Assembly (NCBI RefSeq): GCF_036785885.1
Contig: NC_092312.1
Span: 17,068,001 to 17,132,000 of the forward strand
Length of the DNA stretch: 64,000 nt
DNA from: Coffea arabica
Taxonomy: Eukaryota; Streptophyta; Magnoliopsida; Gentianales; Rubiaceae
Direction: 5' to 3'
The notes beneath the pieces were generated by a model, which saw nothing but the letters and a program-made list of their open reading frames with translations, was not told the DNA's origin and did not search any database. The first letter of the stretch is position 1, and each line of letters starts with the position of its first letter. Positions 23,600 through 36,142 of the stretch are shown here, piece by piece. The translations under genes and the position numbers were made by a program.

Positions 23600-23662
23600 T
23601 ATATAAAGCGGGACCTTGTAAGAAATGTTCTCCCCCGGTGCTTCCGCCTGCCTCTAGGGTTT
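23600..23662 (+). promoter_or_regulatory. CYP40: CYP40 promoter elements (TATA box and telo-box)
   Basis: TATATAAA lies at 23600-23607 and CTAGGGTTT at 23654-23662. The latter is the complement of the plant telo-box AAACCCTAG, common near the start of translation- and growth-related genes. Both precede the ATG at 23728 at plausible distances. Confidence 0.5.
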
Positions 23663-23727
23663 TTCTACTGCTGCTCTTTGGTCTTCTCCTTCTAACCTGC
23701 TCGATTCTTTGATCAGAACTGCAGGAA

Positions 23728-26700
23728 ATGGAGAGGCCACGTTGCTTTCTGGACATAAGCATCGGCGGTGAGCTGGAAGGTAGAATCGTCGTGGAGCTCT
23801 ACAATGATATCGTCCCCAAAACCGCCGAAAATTTCAGAGCTCTCTGCACTGGCGAGAAAGGCATTGGTCCTCACACCGCTGTACCTCTTCATTACAAGGT
23901 CGTCCTCCCTAAAACTTCTACCGTTACAAGCTAATTCTTTCATGCTGCATTCGGACATGTACACGTACCGATATATTTGTTCATACGACCTTAGTTTACT
24001 CTTATATATTTGATTTCATGTGATCGAGTTGTGCACAGTTCTATTGACAGTGAATTGGTTACCGTGAGGATTGTGGATTCCAGTGTCTAACCTTTTATGT
24101 GTGGTGTTTTTGCTCCCCCGACTTGATTTACATGAAAACTTGTTAAGAATCAATGATTGCTTTACGAATTGATAACAAGCATTCCTCTGGTATCGGGAAA
24201 TTTGATCAACAAACAAAGTGGATGGTGTTTAATAGGAGGGGAAACTAAATCTTTGACTCCTCCTGAGGTTTCTGTCTAATTGTCTATTCATTGGATCTAA
24301 ATGTAAAGCATTTTGTATAGTGCGTGGTCTCAATGTTTCAGAGTAGTTTGAAGTTGGCCTTTATGATAGTAATAATAGTCCTTTATTTGCGCTTTTAGTT
24401 TCTAACTACACTCCTGCATTTGTTTTAGGGAAGCCGATTCCACCGTGTTATTAAAAGCTTTATGGTGCAAGGTGGTGACATATCTGCAGGGGATGGTACT
24501 GGGGGTGAATCAATTTATGGGCTGAAATTTGAAGATGAAAATTTTGATTTAAAGCATGAAAGGAAAGGAATGCTATCAATGGCTAATGCCGGGCCTAACA
24601 CTAATGGGTCGCAGTTTTTTATCACTACTACTAGGACTTCCCATCTAGATGGAAAACATGTTGTGTTTGGGAAGGTAGTCAAAGGCATGGGAGTTGTCCG
24701 CTCAATTGAGCATGTTACAACAGGTGAAAATGATTGCCCTACTCTGGATGTTATAATTGTGGATTGTGGCCAAATACAAGAGGGAGCAGATGATGGAATT
24801 GCTAACTTTTTCAAAGATGGAGACGAATATGCTGATTGGCCTGCTGATCTTGACAACTGTTCTGGGGAGCTTTCTTGGTGGATGACTGCTGTCGACTCTA
24901 TTAAGTTTCATGGAAATGACTATTTTAAGGTATCAAATGCTTAAAACATCGGTAACTGGTCAATTGCTGATCTTGTTCTCCTATGTTTTTATACATTTTT
25001 ATCTGCCATTTTTTTATAAATTCCTCTGTTAACTTCTTGTAGAAACAAGACTATAAAATGGCTCTCAGAAAGTATCGAAAAGCTTTGCGATATTTGGATG
25101 TCTGTTGGGAAAAAGATGGGATTGATGAAGGTAAACGAAATGTTTTGCCTTCCAAAGATGGTCAGTTTGTTCTTGCATATGTTAAAGGAAGATAATTCTC
25201 CAAATTTTGCTGCCACCTATACTACGCTCCATAGTTTGTAGAATTGGGATCCTATGCAGGATCGTTTTAGGATAGTGGGATCGGGATCGTAGGATCCGAT
25301 CTTTGAATTGTAAGATTCTACCAAAAATTACATATTAAGCTGTTACTAACTTTTAAACTATTAGTTTACATATTTTCATTGAATATATGCGTATTTAATT
25401 TTAAAATGCACAATATTAACACTGGTTTAATGATTATTGACACAATAAATATATATTTCAAGTATCGTATCATGTTCTTATGGGCCATAATTAACTATAC
25501 GAGTGAAGAAAATCTGTTACTAACTATAATATCATGAACTTAACCAAAAAGATAAGGTAGCTAATAATCCATTGCACTAATAAGATAATAAGCAAATAAT
25601 AATAATAACACGATACTAAGCAGCATAAAACAATATCAGTAGATTTTAATTAAATTTTATCCTTTTCTAACCAATTGAAACTCTTAAAACTTTCTTCACA
25701 TAATTAAACTTGAAACTAATACTGAACTAGTAATATATTTTAGGAAGAAAAATTAAATGTTGCATCAAAAGATTCTAATTTGTTTCCATTTATTATTGTT
25801 TAGTGTTTACTATATTGTTCCTTGTGGTATAGCTTTAACAGGGATGGTAGTAAATTTAGATAGAAACATGTCAGCAAATGTTTAGGAAGTGGGCCACACC
25901 ACTTGCATTGTAGGTTAAATTTTTTTGAACGATCCTAGTTGTTAGGATCGTACGCTTCTAGTATGATTCTACGATTCCAGTATGACTCAGCTAGAACAAA
26001 TGCAATTTTATGAGAATTGTGACCCCACTACCAATCTGGATCAGTGACTTAATTCCAGGTCCTGATCGCGATCCTACGATCTGGATCGCAATTTTGATAA
26101 CACTGCTATGCCCGTCTCATTCTTTAATTCCGTTCTTTCAACAGACAAGAGTATGCATTTGAGGAAGATGAAGTCTCAGATATTTACAAACAGCTCGGTG
26201 AGTTTATCCTGGAATTCTCAAAGATATGCTGCTTGTAACATTCTTAATGTCAATTCAGAACATTAGCTAGGGCAGAGCTTCCCATTTATATATGATTGTA
26301 CAGTCAGTTTGACTGTGAGAATCAACTCTGGTTGTAATGCAGAGATTTGTCATTTGAACTAGGGTATCAGTGCATATTTTCTAACGTGTCTTAGTTGCTA
26401 AGTACTGATCATATCTTGCTTATCATGAAGTTTGAAGCTTAGACTTTTGAACTTGTTATGGAGAAATTTTCCAATCTCAATCCTATCAGAAAGGCTTGGT
26501 TATATCTGATTTCTTCCAGAACTATTAGGTGTGCAACATTCATGCATTTCTGGAAAGAACATGTTTTACAATGCTTGTAGACCTGAAGGTTTTGGTTGTC
26601 CTATCAAGACAGTTAATTACTTTTGTTTAGGCTTGTAAACTGAAACTTGGAGATTCAAAGGGAGCACTTTTGGATGCTGACTTTGCAATGCGTGATGGAG

Positions 26701-28629
26701 AGAATAATGCCAAGGCTTTGTTTCGCCAGGGTCAGGTGAGTATGATTGTCCATCAAGTAAATCTTCGCCTTCTCTCCTATGCTGATATTAACTTATGATT
26801 ATTGTTGTAAGTATTAAATGTTTACTAGTTGGACAAAGGCTGAGTATCATCACTGTCTCTTTGACTCATAGTTCATTTTAATTCTTTTTTAGGTTTTTAA
26901 TGTGGTTAATAGAGCCAGAGACTGATTTATCAACAAGTCGAATCTAGCTAAGGTTATACGCCTGTGGTGGGGGAAGGAAGAAACTTAGAATAGTGACCAC
27001 TGTTTTAATAAATTTTTTTTCCTTTTATTAATGGACTGTTTGTGGTCAATGGCCCCTTGGGCAATGCAAGAGGATGATTAGGTTATTATGGTCAATGACT
27101 TGCTTACATAGTTATAGCTAACATCTTTACTTTATTATAGCTTCATCTTTCTCTGCTTTACTATGAACTATGTCAATTGGCTTCTGTTGTAGCTGGTATG
27201 CCTTCGCATTCCATAAAAATCTTAATGGGTTAAATCAAACTACTAATTACAAATCACATGTTGTGCATATGTCCTGATACCTAAATGGTCATGTATATCT
27301 TTTAGCACAAATTACTTATTATTTTTACTGACTAATTCTCTTTGTTATTTTTCATGTTTATTCCTATTTGCTTGCTTTCAATCTAATAGTCATATGATAC
27401 GCAATTTTTGTCGCCCTATGAATTCCAACTTGGCATTCGTGCTTCTTAGGAATCTTGTTTGCCCCCATTTGATGATTATCATTGTTCTCTTCTGACTGCC
27501 TGCCTATACCTTAGACTATTTTAGTGGCACATTCTGAAGTAGCTGTGATTGTAATCTATTGATCAATCAGGCACACGTGGCTCTTAATGATATAGATGCT
27601 GCAGTTGAAAGTTTCAAGAAAGCTTTGAATTTGGAGCCCAATGATGGTTAGTGATGCTTATTCTTGTTTTGCTCATACAAAGCTGAACTTAGCTTTTCTT
27701 TTTGAACTAAGTCTTATTTGTTTGACTTATTTTGTTGACTTTTAGTTTATTTTGAGCTACAAAAGCTGCTTTTGTGAATCACATCTGATCATAAATTTGT
27801 TAAAAAACTTCTTTTGCTTTGCAAAATATTTAGGAAAAAAGCCTTTTAAATCTTTTAATTTTTTCTGCGGATTTTTTTTCTTGTCGATGTGGCTTTGGAA
27901 AATTTAAAGCAAGTAGGAAAATTGTTTTGGTTTGAGGTGCTTTGAAATGCTCAATTCATGGCAAAATAAAAAGAATCAATTCAACCAATTTCCATCATTG
28001 TCTGAATATAAAGTTCACTTTCTAAAGAATTTTGAATTTACTGTTGCTTTATGTCATGTGGATCGTGACTTCCTCTGGGAAGATTGTGAATAATAAATTG
28101 AGTTGATTCTGATTAGTTTTTGTTGTAAGCTTCTTATTCTTACTCCTGGTAAAGGTTTAAAAAATGATTTGGAATGTTGTTTATTCTGGTTTCGTGCATA
28201 AAGGTTCTAGATTTTACTGCTCCTTGGTCTTCTGGTTTTCAGAAGTTAACCTAGCTATAGGTTAATACCTATGGACAGATAGGTAACAACATGCAATGAC
28301 TAGACTTCAGTAGTAAGTTTTGAGGAAGTAGACTCGTATTAGTATGTGTGGAGAATATGAAAGGCAACATATTTGATACATTGGATCAGACACTGATTAC
28401 TGACTCGGGATCACATCTTCCAGGAGCAATAAAAAAGGAGCTTGCTGCAGCAAAGAAAAGGGTGAGTGGGGAATCATGTGTTTGTGAACTTTGCCAAATT
28501 GTAAACCACTTTGTATGGTGTTAGGTCAATTACTGCAGATGGTGATAATCTAATCTTCTTCTTCCTTGGCCATAGATTGCTGATAGACGTGATCAGGAGA
28601 GAAAAGCTTTCGCCAGAATGTTCCAATAA
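23728..28629 (+). CDS. CYP40: Cyclophilin 40 (SQUINT-type peptidyl-prolyl isomerase with TPR)
   Basis: HSP90 co-chaperone; the Arabidopsis orthologue SQUINT promotes ARGONAUTE1 loading and so microRNA action. Eight exons: 23728-23898, 24429-24929, 25043-25130, 26145-26197, 26631-26735, 27571-27646, 28424-28461 and 28576-28629, giving 361 residues, the same length as the Arabidopsis protein. The cyclophilin domain fills about residues 7-172, with active-site FHRV (Arg63), FMVQGGD (68-74) and NTNGSQFF. His129 in SHLDGKH replaces the tryptophan of cyclophilin A that binds cyclosporin, as is known for CYP40 proteins. TPR motifs follow from about 213 to the end, including [19 protein letters not shown] and [18 protein letters not shown]. 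The exon 1 donor GTCGTC is weak, but the join K|GSRFHRV is exact. Intron 3 contains a mobile-element insertion. Confidence 0.95.
25232..26105. mobile_element. Inverted-repeat element in CYP40 intron 3, GGATCG repeats
   Basis: The left end, TAGTTTGTAGAATTGGGATCC, is too long to be chance beside the complement of the right end, CAGTGTTATCAAAATTGCG then ATCC. Both subterminal zones are dense in GGATCG, TAGGATC and CGATC words, arranged in inverse orientation. The layout is that of the hAT-like elements at 8.5, 9.5, 13.3 and 16.3 kb. The flanking bases (ctacgctcc and ctatgccc) are only a loose target duplication. It lies entirely within the intron. Confidence 0.55.
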
Positions 28630-29753
28630 ATATGGTATTTATTCTTCAGCTTCTTGTTTATGCTGCTAGTTTAGATGAGGTTGGTTTGATTCCGAGGTTT
28701 CTTCCCTCTGATTTTTTTTGAAGGTGGGGATCACCTTGTAACTTTATGTGCTACTTTCAACTCTGTTTAGACGGCATGCTTCGGTTGCGTGGTGCGCTGT
28801 CAGGTATTAACATTACTGCATAGTATTAGTTAAGTGAACAGCTAGGTTAAACAAGATTACTTGGAAATGATTACTTAAATATGCGATCAGCCCCATCTAA
28901 ATCTAAGAAACCGAAAAATCTGTCTAATTTGCCACAAAGATTATTTCTTCTTGTCATTGAAAAATCTGCTCTATAATGATAATGTTCTCACCTCGGATTT
29001 TTTTTTTCTCTTTTTCACAGGGTTGAAAGGGCTGGTAGATCTTTGATCAGCGTATTGTAAACTTAGAGACTGTACAAAATTTTTGGCCAGACATTTTTAG
29101 GTTTGATTATCTTGGTATGAGTCAATTGGGCTTTAGCATTTCAAAACATGCCAAAACTGGCGAAGTTGATAGATTTTTTACTGTCTTACTGAATAATCTG
29201 AACTATTTTCTCTTTTTTCCCCCACTTTCTGATACAATTTAGTTTGATTATAATTTTGTAATGGGTTGCTAAGAAATAACCGTTGTAGTCATCAAATGGC
29301 ACCCGCTTAACGGGAGATCAAATTTGACTTCGTACGTGATACTATTGGATTTGCTAAATTGACACCCTTAACGGGAATTAATTTCACTTCTTAAATGCTA
29401 CTATTAGATTAGCTAAATTAACACCCTTAACGGGAGGTCAAATTTGGCTTCTTAAATGATACTAGTAGATTTGCTAAATTGACACCCTTAACATTGTTAA
29501 TATGAGATAAATACATGTTCAAGAAATTTGCATTTAGGGAATGCTTTAAAACAGAAAAAGGATAAATTTTGGCTTCTCACCATCACCAGCATACCAAATA
29601 CGAGTTAAATGAACTTACAGAAACCGTCTGCTTTTTCCACCAAACAAATTCCTTCCCAGAGCATTTCTATTGCTTTTGATACACACTAGATCATGTAAAA
29701 CTTATCGAAGTACAAGAAACTATTAAGCATGCCATTTCTAGACCTGAACACCA
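28630..29753. other. Convergent 3' regions of CYP40 and ARMC6 genes
   Basis: The stretch holds both 3' UTRs and a short minisatellite at 29297-29491. No gene is seen. Confidence 0.6.
29297..29491. repeat. Minisatellite, about 60 bp unit
   Basis: Units centred on GACACCCTTAACGGGA, TTTGACTTC and GATTTGCTAAATT recur with starts near 29301, 29362, 29421 and 29482. Copies have diverged by a few bases each and the last is partial. Confidence 0.75.
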
Positions 29754-32700
29754 TTATGAATTGTAATTATCAAGGCCAAGATCCCTGAGTGCATCAGTAG
29801 CTGCATCTTTGCAGATCTTGTGACTTCCCTTGGCCTTCCTAACGAGGTTCTCAATACCATGGCTGAGTAAAATTTTTCTGAAAGAACAAACAACTCCAGC
29901 TTTTAAATGAAATTTCTTTAAGACTTCCTACAGAACAAGGGACCATATTTTGAAGGCAACCAAGAACAAATCTTGCCTGTTTTCGGCATTCCTGACCACA
30001 AGATTCCGGATCATTAGACAGGCAATTCGCTGCAGCTGTTCTGAATCAGGGAATCTCTGCATGGCTTGGATAGCGAGGTCCCCAGCTCCAACTTCAATTG
30101 CTTGAGCTGCATTATCTGGGGATCTCAAGCAGAGTATGGATATATGAGACATGACCTGCACAGCAGCAAGAAACTTTAATTGTAACTGTAGACTTTAATT
30201 GTAACTGTAGATCCTAGGTCTCTAGATGCTTGGCCACCAAAAGAATAGTGGCCTCAGATGGCTAGGCACAAATCTGTGGCATAGTTTATGCAACTTATAG
30301 GAATTCATTCACCTCTTGTAATACTGAAGGGTCTTCAGAAAATCTTCCTGCAAGTTTTATAAGTCTCTGCAGCCCACCTTTCTCAATAATAAGACTCTTA
30401 TTTATGTCACTTCCTGCCAACTAATCGAACTCACCAATTAAAAGCACTTCAATCTTTCAAATATCAATAGATGGTAAACATGTTATCTCTCTACAGATGG
30501 TGAAAGAAAATGAATCTCAATAAATAAGTTTCCTGGTTATACATGTTAGAGGACCTGTTTGCTGATACAAGCCATCTCAAGAGAAGTTTTAAGGGCCATA
30601 TATGCCACCCACGTTAATGATTAGTAAGATAGTTCATCTTTAGAAGTAGGAATGGAGGTCTAAGAAATGAAAATGAATTGTGAATATGAAGTTTATAGAG
30701 TAATATCAGAAATTGAAGAAAAAGAATTTTGGGCGTATATTCTGCAGCACAATGCAAAGGGACCAGTATTAGTCATCAGTAAAAAATATCATATAGGTTT
30801 TCACCTTAGATAACAAAGAGCAGTAAGTTCTGGCCGCAGCTTTGTTGCCTTGTTCCCCACAGTCATCAATGCAATGCAGAATTGCATCTATACCACCATT
30901 ATCTGCGACTGATCTGCAGACTTCATCCTGCCAGAAGAATAATAAAAAATGAAAACACGAAGACTTATGTCAAACAAAATGCGTTCATTCTAATCAAGGA
31001 GACAGTTCAGTTCTCCCAACCAAGACACAAAAAGAATACAGATGAATATAAGATCTAGGTCTTTGATCACCAATTCAATTACCCACGTTATTTTAATAAT
31101 AATGAAGGGAAGCGGTTTAAAAAGGATGAACTGATACATTTACAGAGCATTTTACCCTTGCTAAATTTACCAGATCATTCCACACAAACACTGCATTTTC
31201 ACACTCTAATTCAACCATATGGGATTCTCAGGTAGACAGCGCCAACATAGAATGTAGCCAATCATAAAGCCAGAGACAAGAAAATATTGTATGTTTTGCT
31301 AGAGCATTAAACTATCATACTTTGATGGCGCATCCATGAGAGAACCATGACTTAACTCAAACTACAGCAATTATGCCTAATCACAACATATAGAAGACTT
31401 ACATTGACGGCAACAGCTTTCAGAGCTATGCATGCTGATACAACACAAGGTGAACTAAGACCTTCATGAAGTGTATGTACCAAAGTTTCTACAATCCCCA
31501 TCTTAGCAAATCTGCGAGCATAACCATAGACCTGCAATAAATCAACAAGGTGAGAACAGTTCTTCAAGCTTACAGTAACATTACTTTGACAGACCCTGAT
31601 TTGAAAAGTTTCACAGGAATCAGGGTGGCAAAGATATTTTGGTACAAGTAACAATGGCACGACCTCCTATCAGTCTTACTTGTGAGGCCACAACACGATT
31701 GTCATCTGCTGTTAGAAGGACTCGAACGGCATCATATACGCTAGGAAAGGCCCACCCACTGTGTTCTTTAAGAATTTTGATGACAAGTTGATCAATTTTC
31801 AAGTCCATGAATGACTCCTTCACAACCTCATTTCCAGATGCAGCCACAGCAACAACAGAAAAACAACTATTTAAGATGCTAACATGTTGACTTTCATCAT
31901 TTAGGATGCCTACTACAATCTCCGGGCCACCACTCTCCTTAAATGTTTCAGTGCTTTGAAGATCTGTATATGAAAAAGGTTAAAAGACAATTTCACTCCA
32001 CCAAGTTAATACTATGTTCAGACTTCAGAGCATACCGAATTTGGTAAGACTTGAGCATCAGATAAAATCCACAGATTAGATATACAAAATCCAACGTTTA
32101 GTCTATATTTTTCAAACGAGCGTGGTAAGATGAAACTAAACAACAAAAAATGAAACCAATCCAACATTGCCAACCTTACCAATCATTAAGATGAATTCGC
32201 CCCCCAGCTCCCCCCCCCCCCCCCCCAACAAAAAAAAAACCCCAACCCCTAGAATTAGTAATTCAACGATGGAAAGAAAATCCCAGCAATTTAAAAGTTG
32301 TTGCATTTAAGAAAATAAACATGTACCATGAATTAGTGAAGTCAATGTGCTCAAAGCCAAGTCTAGGCCCCGATGAGGCCCGCTCTTCTTAAGCTTCGGC
32401 AAAACAGAAGTTACCAACTCTACCCCTCCATTCTTGGTGGCAATGGCAGCATTTCCCGACCCTTTTGAGCTACACAACTCATTCAAGTTTCCCAACAATT
32501 CCATAATTTCGTTTTCGCTATCGGACGAATCGGAGCTCAGCCCTTTCAATCTGCTTAGAGCCTGAACTACCGGATTGTCATCGACTGAGCTCTCTCCGGG
32601 GACGCAATGGACTATACCTGGAAAGGACACGAGCGAGGTGGGATTAGCTTGGGAAAAAAAAACTGGAGGGAACAAAAGAAAAAAATTCAAAAACATATGA

Positions 32701-32858
32701 TAGAAATTACCTGAGAGATCAACACCCTGGAGCGAAAGCGTTTGAACGGCGTCTTCAAGGGCTTCGGTGGGGTCCATCCCAAGGTCCTCTATATTCTCCT
32801 TCACCATTTCGTCGAATGCTTCCTGGGATATTGTACGGACTGCCGTCTGTGGGGCCAT
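29754..32858 (-). CDS. ARMC6: ARMC6-like armadillo repeat protein
   Basis: Armadillo-repeat protein resembling eukaryotic ARMC6, whose biochemical role is poorly known. Reading leftward, exons are 32858-32711, 32617-32327, 31963-31680, 31531-31403, 30927-30805, 30420-30313, 30155-29977 and 29877-29754, giving 461 residues. The N-terminus (ISQEAFDEMVKENIEDLGMD, then EALEDAV and LQGVDLSGIV) is the family signature. Helical repeats follow, for example GGPEIVVGIL, ARRFAKMGIVETLVHTL, DNGGIDAILHCI and EKGGLQRLIKLA. The last intron begins GC rather than GT (CAG|GCAAG), a recognised minor splice class; reading across it gives AENRKILLSHG in frame. A run of C and A bases at about 32211-32243 lies in intron 2. 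The role is inferred only by family; an ARM fold usually means protein binding. Confidence 0.9.
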
Positions 32859-33334
32859 GTCTCACTTCTCTCCTGAATGTCGCCGTCGCCGGCTTCGTCG
32901 TCGTCGTCTCCCCCAGACGATCTGTGAAGCTTGAGCGGAGTGACAACTGAAATGAAGCATTACGGGAGGAGAAAGAGAGACGTTTTCAAACATTTCCATC
33001 TTTTTTTCTTTTTTTTTTTTTTTTTTTGGGGTGGAACTTGAGATCCAGGTAGAAGCAGTGGGGCTTTTTCGGTTGGGTGGGACAAGTACTGGGCTTCCTG
33101 TTCGTTAAATGACAATTGTCTTGGGCTTGGCCCCGTGATTGGCTTTCGTTATTTGTAAATGATAAAACATTTTCTGACGCACACAGAAACTTCAAAGTGA
33201 GCTTAAATGGAAGCAAATGGAGAGAAAAGAAAACAAAAGATGGGAAATGGATCATTCTTCCTTTTTGTTTGGGAGATTTGACTAGAGAAAAAAAACAAGA
33301 AAGAGAGATACAGAGAAATGGGAGAATTAAACAC

Positions 33335-33606
33335 TCAGAACCTGTTTGATAATTCAATTCAGCACTTAAATTTAATAGATTCAAATCTTAATATGTTCAG
33401 ACGAGTTTGATAATAAAAATTGAATATCTGAATTAATTAAGTGAAATTGAATGCCTAAGACAAAACTTGCTCACAAAAATAAGTGATAAACTATTCACTT
33501 ATCACTAAATGTAATATACATTCAAATGTGTTTTATTTAATATTTAACAACTCAATAACTTAATGGATTCAAATTTCAGACTTCAATTTTATCAAACGCA
33601 ATCTTA
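33335..33606. mobile_element. PIF/Harbinger-type MITE, copy 1
   Basis: About 266 bp (33338-33603). Left end GAACCTGTTTGATAATTC; complement of the right end GATTGCGTTTGATAAAATTG. Flanks are TCA and TTA, a one-mismatch 3-bp target site. The interior shares AATCTTAATATGTTCAGAC and TTGAATTAATTAAGTG-type phrases with copies at 41.8 and 62.5 kb. Confidence 0.75.
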
Positions 33607-35325
33607 GAAAAAAAAAGTTTAAATATAAACTTGTGTTGTGTGGATCACCTTGAGTACCCATACAAATTAAATTCAGGCTTGGGTCCAGACCTGGACCACC
33701 TAAGTTAGCAACATTCAGTTCCAACCTCAGTCCTGATGGCATTTTGGGCTTCGTTGTTTAAATTGTGATTTTTTAACAGAAAATTTTTTATATTTTCCAT
33801 AAACATATTTTCTGATTATTTTTTTAATTCACATATATCAAATCAAATCAGTATTATTTTTCTATAAAAACTCTTAAAACTAGCAATCCAAATGGGTAGT
33901 AAAATTTTTTTCTTTTTTTTAACAAATAAAAAAAAAAGTGACCGGGAAGAAACATCTTCATTCTCTCGTTTCCAGATGTTGCAAAAAATAAGACGTCATT
34001 ATACGGTAATCAGTGCATCAACGTCCTACTGTTTATGATTTATGACAATCTAAATGCTTTCTTCACCACCACCTTCCCCCCACCCCCCCCCCCCCCCCCC
34101 GGGTCAAGTGTCAAGATTTTTAAGTTAGAAACGCAATATCGTTTTGGCAATGATGGCTTTTTCTGCATTTTCTTGACCTTTGGTTTCCTCATAGATGGTA
34201 CTACTACTAACTAGCATATGCCTTTTTTATTGAATCCACACCTGAATTGCAAACTTCCTTTCAGCTTAATTTTGTCAACCCCACGAGTCTTATTAAGAGT
34301 ACTCAACCTTACCGAAGAAAATGATTACTGCCTAAAACTTTTTCTGGCCGCGCAATTGGACTCCTGAGCCAATTTTAACGACCATGTACAATATGCCCAG
34401 CTCTTCCTTTTCCTCGCCTGAATTTGCTTTCATTCATTAAAAAGTACTAGGTTTATGTATTATGTATGTACCACCACACAATATAGAATGCATCATTGTT
34501 TTCTTTTACATTTTTCCTGACAGAAACTCTTAAAGTGAACCCAGTCTAATGTGAATGATGCGATGATGCGTAGGTTTATGTATCCTTGTTATGAAATACT
34601 ACTTACTACTAGTGTACGCAAAGATTACTCCCTTTGTATCGAATTTTGAATGATCATGTTGGCTGTGGAAGTTTACCACCCACCCCATTGTATTCACACT
34701 GTAACAAAGATACATAATGGTTTCTTAGACCATGCATATTTATCGTGCACTATATTTGATAACTACCAGAATGGCTAGCAAAAGCATGTAAATCTCCAAT
34801 ACACATCGGAATACTTGATTCGCATTGAAAAACATGGCCTGTTTTGGATTGTATTTTTCTAATTTTTTTGTCGAATAAATAACTACTGTAGCGATTTGAT
34901 ATATATATAAAGTAAAAAGGTTTTTTTTAAGGGAGAATATATAGTGATAAGTTTTCTCACATACAGGACAGGGAGGAAATAGTGAATACTTAGATGCGTG
35001 GTGATATAATCATATACGTACACACATCAGATGCTTTCAAGCGATGAAAAACTACACACACGTACATATACATACACGTTAAAAAGTGGAAAACAGGTAA
35101 ATTCTGCGAAGAAACTGCATGCGGATTAAATTAAGATTCTCATCTCGCCACAAAGTGGCGGACTTTGAAAAACTGGAGAAGAAATAAAAAATATTCGGGA
35201 TTGGAAAAACACACGAGACTCGTCCGTTATTCATAATTTCTGCATCCGACCTACCCAACCGGACGAAAGGTCTGACTTGTTCAAATTAACTGCTACAGCA
35301 AAGTAGCAAGCGTATGTTTGCCGCC

Positions 35326-35332
35326 TATAAAA
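35326..35332 (+). promoter_or_regulatory. TATA box of the cupredoxin-like gene
   Basis: TATAAAA lies 107 bases upstream of the ATG at 35439, in otherwise GC-moderate DNA. Confidence 0.55.
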
Positions 35333-35438
35333 TGCCCATCATTTTGATCGGTAAATATCCCATCGCAATTACCAAAACTTGATAGCTAACTAACTGCTCA
35401 TAATCTGCCATTTTTCTGCCCAGAGCAGAAAAATCAAT

Positions 35439-36142
35439 ATGGCTTCTCTAGTATTTCATGGAAAAGCAGGTGTCCTAGCTGTGGTTATAATGTCCATATT
35501 GGGCGTCGGTACTATGGGTAACAAGCAGGACACCAACTGGAATTACGGTTGGCACAGACACCCCAATGCAAGCCAACCAAGGAGGGTGGAAGTCGGTGGT
35601 TCTGAAGGCTGGCACTTCGGGTTTAACTACACCGACTGGGCTCTCAAAAACGGTCCCTTCTATCTTGGTGACACCCTAGGTACGTACTTACTGCGTTGTT
35701 TCATCGATCATTTCCCCTCCCTGCTTCATTAATTGATGCATGGAGCTAGCTTCCTAATTACGTACGTTGATGAAGGGCTAAGAAAAATATACAAATGCAT
35801 GGTGTGATACGTGATATATATGTATATATCTTTTGAGTGTGAAGCACCAGTATAGTATGTTCAAGGGTCTTATTCTTAATTCCTTTGGGTGCAGTGTTCA
35901 AGTATAACTCTACCCCACATCCCCATAGCGTGTATCTATTGCCAAGCTACCGGAGCTTCTTGACATGCGACCTGCGGTGGGCATGGAAGATAGCAGATGT
36001 GAACCAAGGCGGCGGGGAAGGATTTGAGTTCGTGCTGAGGTGGTGGCAGCCTTACTATTTTGCCTGCGGCGAAGGGGGCGGCTTTCACTGCAGCAATGGG
36101 ACTATGAAATTTCCCGTCATGCCACTCATACATTGGAACTGA
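35439..36142 (+). CDS. Secreted cupredoxin (phytocyanin-like) protein
   Basis: Two exons, 35439-35679 and 35895-36142, give 162 residues; the intron splits the valine codon in DTLVFKYN, as in phytocyanin genes. A hydrophobic N-terminus (about 1-27) should be a signal peptide. The fold core RRVEVGGSEGWHFGFNYTDW is a plant cupredoxin block. Type 1 copper ligands appear complete: His91 (PHSVYLL), Cys138 (YYFACGE), His145 and Met151. Cys105 and Cys146 fit the conserved phytocyanin disulfide. The Cys-His spacing (six residues) is longer than in plastocyanin-like relatives, an extra glycine-rich turn (GEGGG). There is no GPI tail or arabinogalactan-like extension. A role in extracellular electron transfer or copper binding is inferred from the family. 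Confidence 0.88.

Larger units (their letters stand above)
20890..23727. other. Intergenic region between retrotransposon and CYP40
   Basis: It contains an (AT)n tract at about 21003-21023, the PIF/Harbinger relic at 21501-22435, T runs near 22741-22760 and the CYP40 promoter. The phrase 'atttttattatttgc' is duplicated near 22960-22992. No other gene is supported. Confidence 0.55.
32859..35438. other. Intergenic region between ARMC6 and cupredoxin genes
   Basis: Contains the ARMC6 promoter side, a Harbinger MITE (33338-33603), a degenerate MITE-like stretch at about 33745-33895, a C run at about 34079-34100 and a second partial MITE-like stretch near 34840-34915. No gene is supported. Confidence 0.55.
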
